From: Convivina intestini
GTDB taxonomy: Bacteria > Bacillota > Bacilli > Lactobacillales > Lactobacillaceae
DNA length: 64,000 nucleotides
Direction: 5' to 3'
Assembly (NCBI RefSeq): GCF_003096575.1
Contig: NZ_QEKT01000001.1
Location: 68,102 to 132,101, forward strand
The notes under the pieces are model-generated. The model was not told the origin of the DNA. It worked only from the letters and a program-made list of their open reading frames with translations, and ran no database searches. Numbering within the stretch: the stretch's first letter is position 1; the number at the start of each line of letters is the position of its first letter. Positions 33,168 through 42,627 of the stretch are shown in pieces. The translations under genes were made by a program, and so were the position numbers.

Positions 33168-34358
33168 ATGAAAAGCTTCACAATCGATGCTCAGCCAGAT
33201 ACAATTAATCAATTGGTACAACATTTGGATCAAGATGAGAATAGCTTCTTTTTCGCCAGTCCCAATAATCAAATTAAAATATTTGCCTTTGGTTGCCAAA
33301 AATCATGGTCTAACTGGCAAGATATTGATAATTTTCACTATCCGTTAATTGTTGGTGGACAAGATTTTGATACGGATAGGTCGATTACACCAAGTCAAAT
33401 GTCAAGTTATTGGTTTGCACCGCAAATCAGTATTACTTGGGAAAATGACCAGTTAAAAGTGAAGAGCATTGATGCGATTAATTGGGGTAGCTGGCTAGCG
33501 TCAGTACACACTAATACGGAAATTAAAAATCAGATTTTAAGTGTTAGTGATGAATCTGATTGGCTTGAACGAGCTAATCAGTTGATTGATATTTTAAAAA
33601 ATGACCAAGAGTTAAAAAAGGTTGTGTTTGGCCGGCAGCGATTGATAGCATTATCTGAACCAATGACGATTAGGCAGCTATGGACCCGATTAATTGAGCA
33701 AGAACAGTCTTATCGGATTGTACTAAAACAAAAGCAGCATTATTTTGTTTCCCTAACGCCCGAGCGCTTATTATCAGTTGAAGATGGCCAGGTCCAAACT
33801 GCAGCTTTAGCCGGCACAGCAGCACGTAACGATGATTATCAAGATGAGCAAAAGATAGCTGATCGGTTGCTAAAAAGTAGTAAAGATCGTCAGGAACATG
33901 ATTACGTAACCCAACATATTGTCAACAGGCTGGCTCCATTGGTAGTGCAATGTCATTATTCAACTACTCCTAGAATTTTATTCACATCGCAATTGCTACA
34001 TTTATATACGCCAATTCAAGCGACCATATTACCGAGAGTTAATTTCTTAACCTTAGCTCAAGCACTGCATCCAACACCGGCTTTAGCCGGGCTACCACAG
34101 CAAAGCGCCTTAGCGTATTTACGGGTACATGAACGAGAACCTCGAGGACTTTTCGGGGGAGCCTTGGGTTATTTTACAAATAAAAATCAAGGAGAACTAG
34201 CAGTTGGTATCCGTTCTATGGTGATTTCAGGTCGTCAGATTCAATTATTTGCAGGGGCCGGTATTTTAGCTCAATCCCAAGCCCAAAGCGAATGGCAAGA
34301 GACCCAAGCAAAATTTTTGACGATGGAAAGTATGATTCACGAGGTGATTTCTAAATGA
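33168..34358 (+). CDS. menF: Isochorismate synthase
   Basis: MenF isomerises chorismate to isochorismate, the entry to menaquinone synthesis. The chorismate-binding domain shows KKVVFGRQR, LTPERLLSVEDG, TAALAGTAAR, SSKDRQEHDYV, HPTPALAGLP, REPRGLFGGALGYF and VGIRSMVI, ending FAGAGILAQSQAQSEWQET. It is 396 aa. AGGATGGA precedes the ATG. It overlaps menD by ATGA. It competes for chorismate with the aromatic operon in this window. Confidence 0.93.
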   Translation: MKSFTIDAQPDTINQLVQHLDQDENSFFFASPNNQIKIFAFGCQKSWSNWQDIDNFHYPLIVGGQDFDTDRSITPSQMSSYWFAPQISITWENDQLKVKSIDAINWGSWLASVHTNTEIKNQILSVSDESDWLERANQLIDILKNDQELKKVVFGRQRLIALSEPMTIRQLWTRLIEQEQSYRIVLKQKQHYFVSLTPERLLSVEDGQVQTAALAGTAARNDDYQDEQKIADRLLKSSKDRQEHDYVTQHIVNRLAPLVVQCHYSTTPRILFTSQLLHLYTPIQATILPRVNFLTLAQALHPTPALAGLPQQSALAYLRVHEREPRGLFGGALGYFTNKNQGELAVGIRSMVISGRQIQLFAGAGILAQSQAQSEWQETQAKFLTMESMIHEVISK

Positions 34359-35956
34359 CAGCTGATCGGTTAACCTTTAATACAAAACATTTAATTTCAG
34401 CACTCGTAACGGCCGGCGTGAAAAATTTTGTTATTTCACCGGGATCGCGGAGCACACCGATTGCACTGTTAATTGCCGAGTATGCTCAATATGACGCCAC
34501 AATTCATTATTGGGTTGATGTAGATGAGCGATCGGCGGCTTTTTTTGCGTTAGGATTAGCCAAAGGATCACAGCAACCCGTTGTTTTATTAGCCACTTCG
34601 GGCACGGCTGTTTTGGAATATCTCCCGGCGGTGGCCGAAGCACAGGTGTCGGAAATACCTTTAATTTTGTTGACGGCTAACCGACCGCAGGAATTACAGA
34701 ATCTGGGTGCTGCACAAACTATCCCTCAAATTGAACCATTTACGGTTTATGCCAAAAATCAGCTGAGTTTAGCCTTACAGGATGACGAACCAGGGGTCAC
34801 CGAGTATATTGATTTTAAGGTGCAAGCGTTGGTCCATGAAGCTTGGCGTACACCAGCTGGTCCGGTTCAAATTGATTTACCTTTGCGAAAACCACTTCTA
34901 CCGGATATGGGTAAGGCGCCAATTGAACCGGTTCAGCCTTTGACGTATGCAGCTATGAGTAAAAGAACGCTAGGGAGTCCCCACTCACTAACCGCTTACC
35001 GACGAATTATGATTTTAGCTGGACCGAATGTGACGGAAGATTATCAAGATCAGTTGTGGCAATTTGCCCAAGCATATAGCATTCCGGTTTGGACTGATAT
35101 TTTAAGTCGAGTTCGGACGCCTAAAAGTTTGTATGGGTTGAATGACTGGTTAGCTGATGATAAATTAGACTCAAAATATTTACCAGATTTGGTCCTCCGC
35201 TTTGGGAAAACGCCGATTTCACCTAATTTATTATCATGGTTAAAACAAAAAGCAATTCCAATTTGGCAAATTGGAATGCCAGCTGATTTAGATTACACTC
35301 GCCAGAGTCAACGCTGTTTTGAAATGTCACCATCTGAATTTTTAAATAGCGTAGCCTGTGTTCAAAGTAATGAACAACAAGCTTTTCATGCTCGTTGGCA
35401 AGCCTTGAAACCAAATAAGGGGACCTCACGGGCCAGCAATTTAATTTCTTGCTTGGATCAAACTGTTAAGCCTGATCAGGCTATTTTTGTTGCCAATAGT
35501 CTATCAATTCGACAGATGGATACTTATTTTTCCGGTAAAAATAGTCATAAAATTTATGCTAATCGTGGTGTGAATGGTATTGATGGGATAATTTCATCCG
35601 CCCTTGGTTTATCAGTTAGTCAAAAACCGCACCGAAGTATTTTATTAACGGGAGACTTGTCCTTTTTTCATGATATGAATGGGTTGATGATGGCAAAAAA
35701 ATATCAGTTGCCATTAGATATTATTATCATGAACAATAATGGAGGTGGGATTTTTGCCGGTCTACCACAGGCGCAGTGTAAACAGTATTTTACAGAACTT
35801 TTCGCAACTCCTTTAAATTTAGACTTTCAAGCCATTGCTCAAGTGTACGATTTACCGTATACTGCCGTGCAGAATGTAGCTCAGTTGCCACAATTATTAA
35901 ATCAACCGGTTACGGCCGGTCCACAATTAATTTTGTATGAAAGTGATACCTATTAA
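34355..35956 (+). CDS. menD: 2-succinyl-5-enolpyruvyl-6-hydroxy-3-cyclohexene-1-carboxylate synthase
   Basis: MenD is a thiamine-diphosphate enzyme adding the succinyl unit from 2-oxoglutarate to isochorismate. The PYR domain has VISPGSRSTPIALL and the central glutamate region DVDERSAAFFALG; the TPP-binding domain has ANRGVNGIDGIISSALGLS, LLTGDLSFFHDMNGL and IIMNNNGGGIFAGLPQ. It is 533 aa, slightly shorter than the usual ~560. It is coupled to menF by a 4-nt overlap. Confidence 0.95.
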   Translation: MTADRLTFNTKHLISALVTAGVKNFVISPGSRSTPIALLIAEYAQYDATIHYWVDVDERSAAFFALGLAKGSQQPVVLLATSGTAVLEYLPAVAEAQVSEIPLILLTANRPQELQNLGAAQTIPQIEPFTVYAKNQLSLALQDDEPGVTEYIDFKVQALVHEAWRTPAGPVQIDLPLRKPLLPDMGKAPIEPVQPLTYAAMSKRTLGSPHSLTAYRRIMILAGPNVTEDYQDQLWQFAQAYSIPVWTDILSRVRTPKSLYGLNDWLADDKLDSKYLPDLVLRFGKTPISPNLLSWLKQKAIPIWQIGMPADLDYTRQSQRCFEMSPSEFLNSVACVQSNEQQAFHARWQALKPNKGTSRASNLISCLDQTVKPDQAIFVANSLSIRQMDTYFSGKNSHKIYANRGVNGIDGIISSALGLSVSQKPHRSILLTGDLSFFHDMNGLMMAKKYQLPLDIIIMNNNGGGIFAGLPQAQCKQYFTELFATPLNLDFQAIAQVYDLPYTAVQNVAQLPQLLNQPVTAGPQLILYESDTY

Positions 35957-35971
35957 GGGGAAAACAGTTTG

Positions 35972-36805
35972 ATGACTGAAATTATTTTGAATGTTAGAGA
36001 GTATCCCTATCATTTTTATTACCAGCAAAATAGTTCTACTAAGGTCAATTGGCTTTTTTTACATGGATTTATGGGTAATCATCATGACTTCGATCAAATA
36101 TTGGACTATTTACCAGGCACCGTTTGGACAGTTGATTTACTGGGATTTGGCAACCAAGCACCGTTAGTGCCACGAAAGCGATTAAGTATGGAAAGTCAAA
36201 TCATTGATTTTGAAATTATTTTTCAGCATTTTAACTGGCAAAACTTGAATGTAGTCGGTTATTCAATGGGTGGTCGTTTAGCTCTTGGTTTAGCACAATC
36301 ACATTTAGCTGATTTTATCAATTGTTTGGTTTTGGAAAGTAGTACGGCGGGGCTTGATTCTGCCCAAAGGCGACAAGAACGTCAATTACAAGATGAACAA
36401 CGGGCCAACGCCTTACTAGCAGATTACCGCCAGTTTGTTCAAAATTGGCGGCAGTTACCACTTTTTGCCAGTCAAAAATTATTGCCAGTGCGCCAGCAGG
36501 TGCAAATTCAGCATGAACGTCTAAATCAAAAACCTGAAAATATGGCTAATTCTTTACGGATGATGGGGACTGGTAGTCAACCCAATTTTTGGCCTAAGTT
36601 AAAACAGTTAAAGCTTTTCACAGGCTTAATTGTTGGTGAAAATGATTTTAAATTTCTAAAAATTGCTCAAAAATTATCAGTAAGCATACCCGATGCTGAA
36701 TTGTCAGTTGTTAAAAATGCCGGTCATAATGTCCATCTAGAACAACCAGGTGTTTATCAGGAGATTTTACAACAATTATGTATCAAATCCAGAGTATCCG
36801 ATTGA
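35972..36805 (+). CDS. menH: 2-succinyl-6-hydroxy-2,4-cyclohexadiene-1-carboxylate synthase
   Basis: MenH, an alpha/beta-hydrolase-fold lyase, removes pyruvate from the MenD product. Visible are WLFLHGFMGNHHDF (oxyanion region), the nucleophile Ser in VVGYSMGGRLALG near residue 97, and the His in NAGHNVHLEQP. It is 277 aa from ATG 35972; a TTG three bases upstream (35969) is equally in frame and better spaced from AAGGGG, so the start is uncertain by one codon. It lies 15 nt after menD and overlaps menC by 28 nt. Confidence 0.88.
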   Translation: MTEIILNVREYPYHFYYQQNSSTKVNWLFLHGFMGNHHDFDQILDYLPGTVWTVDLLGFGNQAPLVPRKRLSMESQIIDFEIIFQHFNWQNLNVVGYSMGGRLALGLAQSHLADFINCLVLESSTAGLDSAQRRQERQLQDEQRANALLADYRQFVQNWRQLPLFASQKLLPVRQQVQIQHERLNQKPENMANSLRMMGTGSQPNFWPKLKQLKLFTGLIVGENDFKFLKIAQKLSVSIPDAELSVVKNAGHNVHLEQPGVYQEILQQLCIKSRVSD

Positions 36806-37914
36806 TACCGGTAGCCTTACCGTTGCTTAATCACTTTGTAACCGCTCAAGCGCAGTTAGTAAAACGACCACTAACGCTAGTAGAAATGACCGTTTGGGAT
36901 ACAAGTGCTAACACGATGGTAACTGGTTACGGTGAGGTGCAATCTTTTAGTACGCCCAATTACGCTTCAGAAACTCAAAATAGTAGTCTTGGGGCGATTG
37001 AAAAATGGTTGGGGCCACATTTATTAGGAAAATCAATTGTTAGTCCACAAGAATTTGAAACTCAGTTAGAGCAAAAGATTCCTTACTATTCTTTTGCCAA
37101 AGCCGGATTAGCTTTGGCTTTTTGGGACTGCATTGGTAAATTAAAGAAACAATCATTAGCTCAAATGTTGGGTGGACAGTCATCAACGGTAGCCGTTGGG
37201 ATAGCAATTGGACAACAAGATACCTGGACAAATACCACTGAGGCAGTCATTAGTGCGATTGAAGAAGGTTACAGCCGAATTAAATTAAAAATTTCTGGCC
37301 AGGACTGGCACCTGAATGAGTTAATTGAATTAATTAATCACTTTCCGAATCAAAATTTTTCACTAGATGCCAATGCCTCCTTGTCTTGGGAGCAGGGGAT
37401 AGCTTTACAAAAGTTACCCCAAAATGTAAATTTTGTCGAACAACCTTTTGCCAATGGGGATTTCATTGAGCATGCTCATTTACAAAAGAAACTTACAATA
37501 CCTCTGAGTTTAGACGAAAGTGTTAACCAGCTTACGGATGTTAGAACGATGATTGCTTGTCATTCTGCTCAACTCTTAACGCTAAAAATAGGAAAAATTG
37601 GTGGATTGTTAGCTGCTCAAAAAGCCATTGAACTTCTTAAACAATCGCAATTGCAAGCCTGGGTGGGCGGCATGTTTACCAGTGGCCTGGGGCGCAGTGC
37701 TGATTTAGCATTAGCCAGTTGTCTTCCTAATGCCTACCCAGCTGATATTTCAGATACGAATCGTTACTTCCAATATGATTTAATCCAAGAAAAGCTGACA
37801 GTTCAGCAAGGTAACATCGCAGTTCCTCAAAAACCTGGACTTGGTATTAGGATTAACTGGCGTAATGTTAGCAAGGCTCAATGTAGTAGTGAAATTAAAA
37901 TTAATGGTACATAA
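36778..37914 (+). CDS. menC: o-Succinylbenzoate synthase
   Basis: MenC dehydrates the MenH product to o-succinylbenzoate. It is an enolase-superfamily enzyme: acid/base Lys pair in RIKLKISG near 165, metal ligands in FSLDANASLSW, VEQPF and LSLDESV, and the second catalytic Lys in LTLKIGKIGG. It is 378 aa. CAGGAGA lies 13 nt before the ATG, inside menH. It ends the men cluster; menE, menB and menA are not in the window. Confidence 0.93.
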   Translation: MYQIQSIRLIPVALPLLNHFVTAQAQLVKRPLTLVEMTVWDTSANTMVTGYGEVQSFSTPNYASETQNSSLGAIEKWLGPHLLGKSIVSPQEFETQLEQKIPYYSFAKAGLALAFWDCIGKLKKQSLAQMLGGQSSTVAVGIAIGQQDTWTNTTEAVISAIEEGYSRIKLKISGQDWHLNELIELINHFPNQNFSLDANASLSWEQGIALQKLPQNVNFVEQPFANGDFIEHAHLQKKLTIPLSLDESVNQLTDVRTMIACHSAQLLTLKIGKIGGLLAAQKAIELLKQSQLQAWVGGMFTSGLGRSADLALASCLPNAYPADISDTNRYFQYDLIQEKLTVQQGNIAVPQKPGLGIRINWRNVSKAQCSSEIKINGT

Positions 37915-37940
37915 AAAAGCCTTTGACATGATTGTCAAAG
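37913..37940 (-). terminator. Terminator of the AdaA-like gene
   Basis: CTTTGACA (37921-37928) with TGTCAAAG (37933-37940), 4-nt loop. Read on the minus strand it is followed by GGC and six T, so it mainly serves the minus-strand gene; it may also stop menC transcripts. Confidence 0.75.
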
Positions 37941-37946
37941 ACTCAT

Positions 37947-38498
37947 TTAATTAAACTGCTTACGATACTGTACCGCTGTTAGACCGGCTTGTTGTTTAAA
38001 AACCGTATTGAAATATGAAAGATTAGGTATACCAACTTTAAGGCCAATTGCAGCCACAGATAGGTTGGTATTTTTTAAAAATTCAGTCGCGTGAAACATG
38101 CGGATATGCAGTAGATAGTTTTGTGGTGTTTCATCCGTTTCTAATAGGAAGCTACGATGTAAGACGCCAGTACTAGTATGAAAAATTTGACTGAGTTCTT
38201 CCAAGGTAATCCGCTTGGCATAGTTACTAACTAAGTAGGACTTTACATTGAGTACAAAACTAGCCCTTTCATCTAGCTGCCCAAATGGGTGACAATCTGG
38301 ACAAGGAATGAATCCATGAATAAGTGATTCATCCGGGGTTTTGAAGATTTCAATATCTTTTCGAGTGAATTGCTTTGGTCGTAGGCAGCCTGGACAACAT
38401 ACACGATGATCGGTAGTTACACCGTATAAAAATTGATTGTTGTAGCTGGCATCATGTTCATTAATCGCTTGCCAACGCTTTTTGGTTAGAGAATACAT
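37947..38498 (-). CDS. AdaA-like methylphosphotriester-DNA methyltransferase / AraC-type regulator
   Basis: The N-terminal part matches the Ada zinc domain: KKRWQAINEHDASYNNQF, four cysteines in VCCPGC and IPCPDC, as in AdaA which accepts a methyl group from DNA phosphotriesters on cysteine. The C-terminal ~95 residues are an AraC-type double HTH (ITLEELSQIFHTSTGVLHRSF, SVAAIGLKVGIPNLSYFNTVFKQQ). It would activate alkylation-repair genes. The start is uncertain: ATG 38498 has AAGG upstream at a long spacing; ATG 38516 and TTG 38528 are alternatives. No ogt/adaB neighbour is present. Confidence 0.85.
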   Translation of the reverse strand: MYSLTKKRWQAINEHDASYNNQFLYGVTTDHRVCCPGCLRPKQFTRKDIEIFKTPDESLIHGFIPCPDCHPFGQLDERASFVLNVKSYLVSNYAKRITLEELSQIFHTSTGVLHRSFLLETDETPQNYLLHIRMFHATEFLKNTNLSVAAIGLKVGIPNLSYFNTVFKQQAGLTAVQYRKQFN

Positions 38499-38601
38499 GT
38501 TCAGCTTTACCTTCATTTCGTTAGACAAATATACGTCAGAAAGTTATATCACAAATCAAATACTGACACTATTATACTTCTCTCATATTTTAAATGGTGC
38601 T

Positions 38602-38630
38602 TTGTGTTCAAAATTTTATTCAGGTAAAAT
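38602..38630 (+). promoter_or_regulatory. Promoter of the TPR gene and following run
   Basis: TTGTGT (38602-38607), 17-nt spacer, TAAAAT (38625-38630), 51 nt before the TPR start. Confidence 0.55.
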
Positions 38631-38681
38631 AGGGATGGTTTAGTATCTCAATATCCAGTGCACTAGAAGGGATTCCACTAC

Positions 38682-39962
38682 ATGACATCCGAAAATATTA
38701 GTCAAGCTGAGCAAGGTTTGGCAGCATTAAGTTTGGGACAAATTGATCAAGCACAATTATTTTTTGATCAGGCCTTGCAAGTTGATGACGACGATATGGT
38801 TTATAGTCTGGCTGAAGAATTAGCTGGTCGTGGCTTTTTAGATCAAGCGCAAAAAATATATCAACATCTGTTAACAAAATATCCAGAAGAAGATCAATTG
38901 AAAACAGCCTTGGCTGAAATCGCGATTGAAGACGATCAAACGGAACTAGCTCAGGAATATTTAGCTAATATTAACCCGAATTCGTCTAGTTATGTACCAG
39001 CTTTGATGATTAAAGCAGATTTGTATCAGGCCGAAGGATTGGTCGAATCAGCTCAGCACTGCTTACAACAAGCTGAACAACTGGCACCAAAAGAAACAGT
39101 GGTTCAATTTGCTTTGGCTGAATTTTACTATACGACTGCTCAATATCGTTTAGCGATTAATTATTATCGTAGTTTGTTATTGGCGGGAGAACGATATCTA
39201 AATGGCATTGATTTAGCAAGCCGAATTGCCTTGGCCTATGCTGCCATTGGTAATTATGACAATGCAATTGGTTATTTAGAACAAATTAAGCCCGAGCTAA
39301 TGTCTTTAGACACTAAGTTCCAATTGGCCTTGTTGTACTATCAAAGTCACCGTGATGACGAAGCCATCAAACTCTTTGAAGAAATTCTTATCGAAGATAG
39401 TCAGTATAGTTCCGTTTATCCTTATTTGGGTCAAGCTTATGAACAAGCGGGTGAAATTGAAAAGGCTTATCAAAATTATCAACTAGGTTTAGCTGCCGAT
39501 CAAACTAACGTTCAACTTTATCGTCAAGCTGGAAAGGTCGCCCAACAACTAGGAGATTTCGATGCTGCCGAAGCTGATTTTCAAGCCGCGCTAGCCATTG
39601 ATGATCAAGAAAGTGCCAATTACCTCTTACTAGCTAATTTTAAAATGGCCCAAGGAGAGTATCAGGCCGTTATTGATCTTATTGAACAAGCTCAGGACAA
39701 GGAGTTGGTTGATCCAAACTTCTATTGGATTCTCGCCTTAGCTTATCAAAAATTAGATAATTATAAGCAGGCGCAAACTTATTGGGATCAGGCTTTAGAG
39801 GCTAAATTAAATCGTCCTGAATTTTTACTAGATTTAGCGAGTTGGTATCATGAACAGGGACAACTGAATCAAGAGCGGTTAACCTTAGAACATTATCTAG
39901 AACAAGCGCCCGATGACTATGAGGTGCAGGATCGTTTGAGTGGTTTACTTTTAGATGACTAA
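38682..39962 (+). CDS. Tetratricopeptide-repeat protein
   Basis: A 426-aa, strongly acidic, cytoplasmic TPR protein with no signal or membrane segment. Successive helix pairs with the A-x-Y/G spacing run over nearly the whole length (LGQIDQAQLFFDQALQV, GFLDQAQKIYQHLLTKYPE, GNYDNAIGYLEQIKP, GEIEKAYQNYQLGL, LGDFDAAEADFQAALAI). It resembles the YpiA-type TPR proteins found near cca in firmicutes. AGAAGGGA precedes the ATG. Partner proteins are unknown. Confidence 0.88.
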   Translation: MTSENISQAEQGLAALSLGQIDQAQLFFDQALQVDDDDMVYSLAEELAGRGFLDQAQKIYQHLLTKYPEEDQLKTALAEIAIEDDQTELAQEYLANINPNSSSYVPALMIKADLYQAEGLVESAQHCLQQAEQLAPKETVVQFALAEFYYTTAQYRLAINYYRSLLLAGERYLNGIDLASRIALAYAAIGNYDNAIGYLEQIKPELMSLDTKFQLALLYYQSHRDDEAIKLFEEILIEDSQYSSVYPYLGQAYEQAGEIEKAYQNYQLGLAADQTNVQLYRQAGKVAQQLGDFDAAEADFQAALAIDDQESANYLLLANFKMAQGEYQAVIDLIEQAQDKELVDPNFYWILALAYQKLDNYKQAQTYWDQALEAKLNRPEFLLDLASWYHEQGQLNQERLTLEHYLEQAPDDYEVQDRLSGLLLDD

Positions 39963-40022
39963 CAATCTAAAACTTGCTAAGATAGATTGTGATGATAGAT
40001 GTTCTAGGAGTACTAAAAATAA

Positions 40023-41237
40023 ATGAAAATTGATCAATTTCCCAGTCAAATGGCTGAAGCCCGACCAATATTACAAAAAATAGAAGACGCTGGTTACGAA
40101 GCCTTTTTTGTGGGTGGCGCAGTGCGGGATATGATTCTAGGAGATACAATTCATGACGTGGATATTGCTAGTTCAGCATTTCCACAAGAAATTAAGATGA
40201 TTTTTGAAAACACCGTCGATACCGGTATTCAACATGGCACAGTGATGGTGTTAGATCATCATATTGGTTACGAAGTTACGACTTTTCGAACAGAATCCAC
40301 CTATACTGATTATCGCAGACCTGATGAAGTTACTTTTGTTCGTAGTCTTAGTGAAGATTTAAAACGCCGCGACTTTACTATCAACGCTCTGGCCTTAAAA
40401 GCTAATGGCGAAGTAGTCGATTTATTTGACGGTTTAACTGACTTAAAAAATGGTTTAATTCGTGCGGTTGGAAACCCCGAAGAACGTTTTAATGAAGATG
40501 CCTTGCGGATTATGCGCGCAATTCGTTTTAGTGCCCAATTAGATTTTGCCATTGAAAATCAAACTAAAACTGCCTTAACAGATTTAGCACCCAATCTAAC
40601 AAAGATAGCAGTAGAGAGAATTCAAGTCGAATTTGAAAAAATGCTCTTGAGTCCCGCAGCTAGTCGGGGTTTGCAACAGGCTTTGGATAGCCATTTGTTA
40701 GCCTACCTACCAGGTGGAGTTGGTCACTGGCCATTGACGACCTGGCAGGAGATTTTAACGATTCTAAATCGTTTACAAATCAGTCAGGCGGCAATTGCTT
40801 GGATCAATCTTTTAGTACCTTCACCAGTCAAAGAGCAAGATATTGCCAGTTTTTTACGAGAATGGAAATTAAGTCGCGCAGTGATTAAGACGGCGCAAGC
40901 GCTAGTCCCCATTTTAAGAGGCAAGGTTTCCTTGGATGCCTGGCATCTTTATCAAGTTGAAGCATACCAAGAACAATTAATTGAAGGTATGCATTCGTTA
41001 GGCTTTACTAAGGATAAAATTGAGTTAGTGCAACAAATCTTTGAACAATTGCCCATTCGAAATGCTCGACAAATGGCGCTTAGCGGTCAAGAATTGATGC
41101 AAAGTGGTGTGGTTAAACCGGGTCCTGAGATGGGGAAACTACTACAACACTTGGAAAAAGCAGTTGTTACCGGTGAAATCCCTAACCAGCAAGCAGCACT
41201 ATTAGCCTATGTCAGACAGGAGAAACGAAATGACTGA
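40023..41237 (+). CDS. cca: CCA tRNA nucleotidyltransferase
   Basis: Adds or repairs the 3' CCA of tRNA without a template. The class II head shows VGGAVRDMILG and DVDIASSAFP (the DxD metal motif), followed by EVTTFRTESTYTDYRRPDEVTF, RRDFTINALALK and ERFNEDALRIMRAIRFSAQL. It is 404 aa. AGGAG is about 14 nt before the ATG, rather far. Its end overlaps the folA start by 8 nt (folA begins at 41230). Confidence 0.96.
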   Translation: MKIDQFPSQMAEARPILQKIEDAGYEAFFVGGAVRDMILGDTIHDVDIASSAFPQEIKMIFENTVDTGIQHGTVMVLDHHIGYEVTTFRTESTYTDYRRPDEVTFVRSLSEDLKRRDFTINALALKANGEVVDLFDGLTDLKNGLIRAVGNPEERFNEDALRIMRAIRFSAQLDFAIENQTKTALTDLAPNLTKIAVERIQVEFEKMLLSPAASRGLQQALDSHLLAYLPGGVGHWPLTTWQEILTILNRLQISQAAIAWINLLVPSPVKEQDIASFLREWKLSRAVIKTAQALVPILRGKVSLDAWHLYQVEAYQEQLIEGMHSLGFTKDKIELVQQIFEQLPIRNARQMALSGQELMQSGVVKPGPEMGKLLQHLEKAVVTGEIPNQQAALLAYVRQEKRND

Positions 41238-41724
41238 AATTAAGATGGTTTGGGCTGAAGATGAGCAACATGGGATTGGTAAAAATGGTCAAGTCCCTTG
41301 GGATTTACCAGCCGATCGGGCGCTATTTAAAAAAGAAACTTTGCACTCAACCATGATTATGGGGCGTAAAACTTGGGATAGTATCGGGCGTCCATTACCA
41401 CAACGGCAGAGTGTGGTAGTGACCCAACAACCGGACTTTTCTACCAACTGTAAGGATGTAGTTGTATGCCACGATTTAGCGGATGTATTAAAGTACATTC
41501 AATCAATCAGTGGTTTGGTGACCGTAATTGGTGGCGCACAAATTTATAAAATGATGATGCCCTATGCTACACAACTAGTGGTGACCAGAGTTACTGGTGA
41601 TTTTGCTGGTGATACTTGGGTTGAACCAGTTGATTTAGATGTATTTGATTTGACTAAAAGTCAATCGGAAGAACAAAATGGCATTGAATTTAAGATAATG
41701 TATTATCAACGTAAGGGTAAATGA
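41230..41724 (+). CDS. folA: Dihydrofolate reductase
   Basis: FolA reduces dihydrofolate to tetrahydrofolate with NADPH. Motifs are MVWAEDEQHGIGKNGQVPW, the substrate Asp in LPADRALFK, IMGRKTWDSIGRPLP and VIGGAQIY. It is 164 aa. The start is ATG 41230, with CAGGAGAAA upstream; the ORF could be read 7 codons longer from 41209 but without a site. In many firmicutes it pairs with thyA; here it sits between cca and a degV gene. Confidence 0.95.
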   Translation: MTEIKMVWAEDEQHGIGKNGQVPWDLPADRALFKKETLHSTMIMGRKTWDSIGRPLPQRQSVVVTQQPDFSTNCKDVVVCHDLADVLKYIQSISGLVTVIGGAQIYKMMMPYATQLVVTRVTGDFAGDTWVEPVDLDVFDLTKSQSEEQNGIEFKIMYYQRKGK

Positions 41725-41736
41725 GGATTATAAAAG

Positions 41737-42588
41737 ATGGTAAAAGTAGCAATTGTAACTGATTCGGCGGCTCGCTTAACGGCGGAAGAAATAAAAGAAT
41801 ATGATATTCATATTGTGCCCTTAACGGTTCAAATTGATGGCACGGTCTATGAAGATGGCGTTACGATTCATCCAGAAGAATTTTTGGAGAAAATGGCGCA
41901 AAGTAGTACTTTGCCACAAACCTCGCAACCTTCAATTGGTGCCTTTAAAGAAACGTATGACAAAATTTATCAGGAGCATCCTGAAGCTGAAATTTTAAGT
42001 TTACATCTATCATCGGGTCTTTCTGGAACAGTTGGCGCTGCTCAACAGGCAGGCTCACTTACTAAGGCTGATGTAACTACTTTTGATACACTTTTGGCTG
42101 ATCGCAGTGAAGGTTTTGTTGTTTTGGCTGCTGCTAAGGCTGCTAAAGCTGGGGAAGATATGGACACAGTAGTAGCTGCTGCCACCACTGCTCGAAGTGA
42201 GTCACATATCTACTTGAGTTTTCGATCATTGACTAACATGGTTGCCGGTGGACGATTAAGTAAGACCCAGGGATTAATTGGTAATCTATTAAATATTAAA
42301 GTCGGTGCTTTTGTTGATGCCCAAGGAAAAGTAGATGTTATGCTCAAGGGCCGTGGCATGAAAACGATTGCTAAATTTAATGACGAAGTAATTGAGAAAA
42401 TGAAGGGCTACACTGAGATGCTAGAAATTGGTATTTCGCATGCTGGGGTAGCGGAAGAAGCACAAGCTTTGGCTGATCGTTTGAATCAAATTTGGCCTGA
42501 TATCAACATTTTGATTTCAACCACGACCCCGATTGTTTCAACCCATACGGGATTAGGTGCTTTAGCCATTTTGTATCGTGCCCGTTAA
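41737..42588 (+). CDS. DegV family fatty-acid-binding protein
   Basis: DegV/FakB proteins bind a fatty acid and present it to the kinase FakA for phospholipid synthesis. Visible motifs are VTDSAARLT at the N-terminus, TSQPSIGAFKETY, SLHLSSGLSGTVGAAQ and the C-terminal STTTPIVSTHTGLGALAILY with the conserved head-group-binding Thr/His region. It is 283 aa. ATG 41737 lies 12 nt after folA. It is not adjacent to a FakA-type gene here. Confidence 0.93.
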   Translation: MVKVAIVTDSAARLTAEEIKEYDIHIVPLTVQIDGTVYEDGVTIHPEEFLEKMAQSSTLPQTSQPSIGAFKETYDKIYQEHPEAEILSLHLSSGLSGTVGAAQQAGSLTKADVTTFDTLLADRSEGFVVLAAAKAAKAGEDMDTVVAAATTARSESHIYLSFRSLTNMVAGGRLSKTQGLIGNLLNIKVGAFVDAQGKVDVMLKGRGMKTIAKFNDEVIEKMKGYTEMLEIGISHAGVAEEAQALADRLNQIWPDINILISTTTPIVSTHTGLGALAILYRAR

Positions 42589-42627
42589 CTTACCCAACAC
42601 TAAGTTGAGGTAAAAAGGAAGTGAATT

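Noticed and set aside
39962-39990. Terminator between the TPR gene and cca
   Set aside because: ACAATCTA and TAGATTGT form an 8-bp stem, but the loop is 13 nt and no T run follows. It is more likely a minor mRNA structure.
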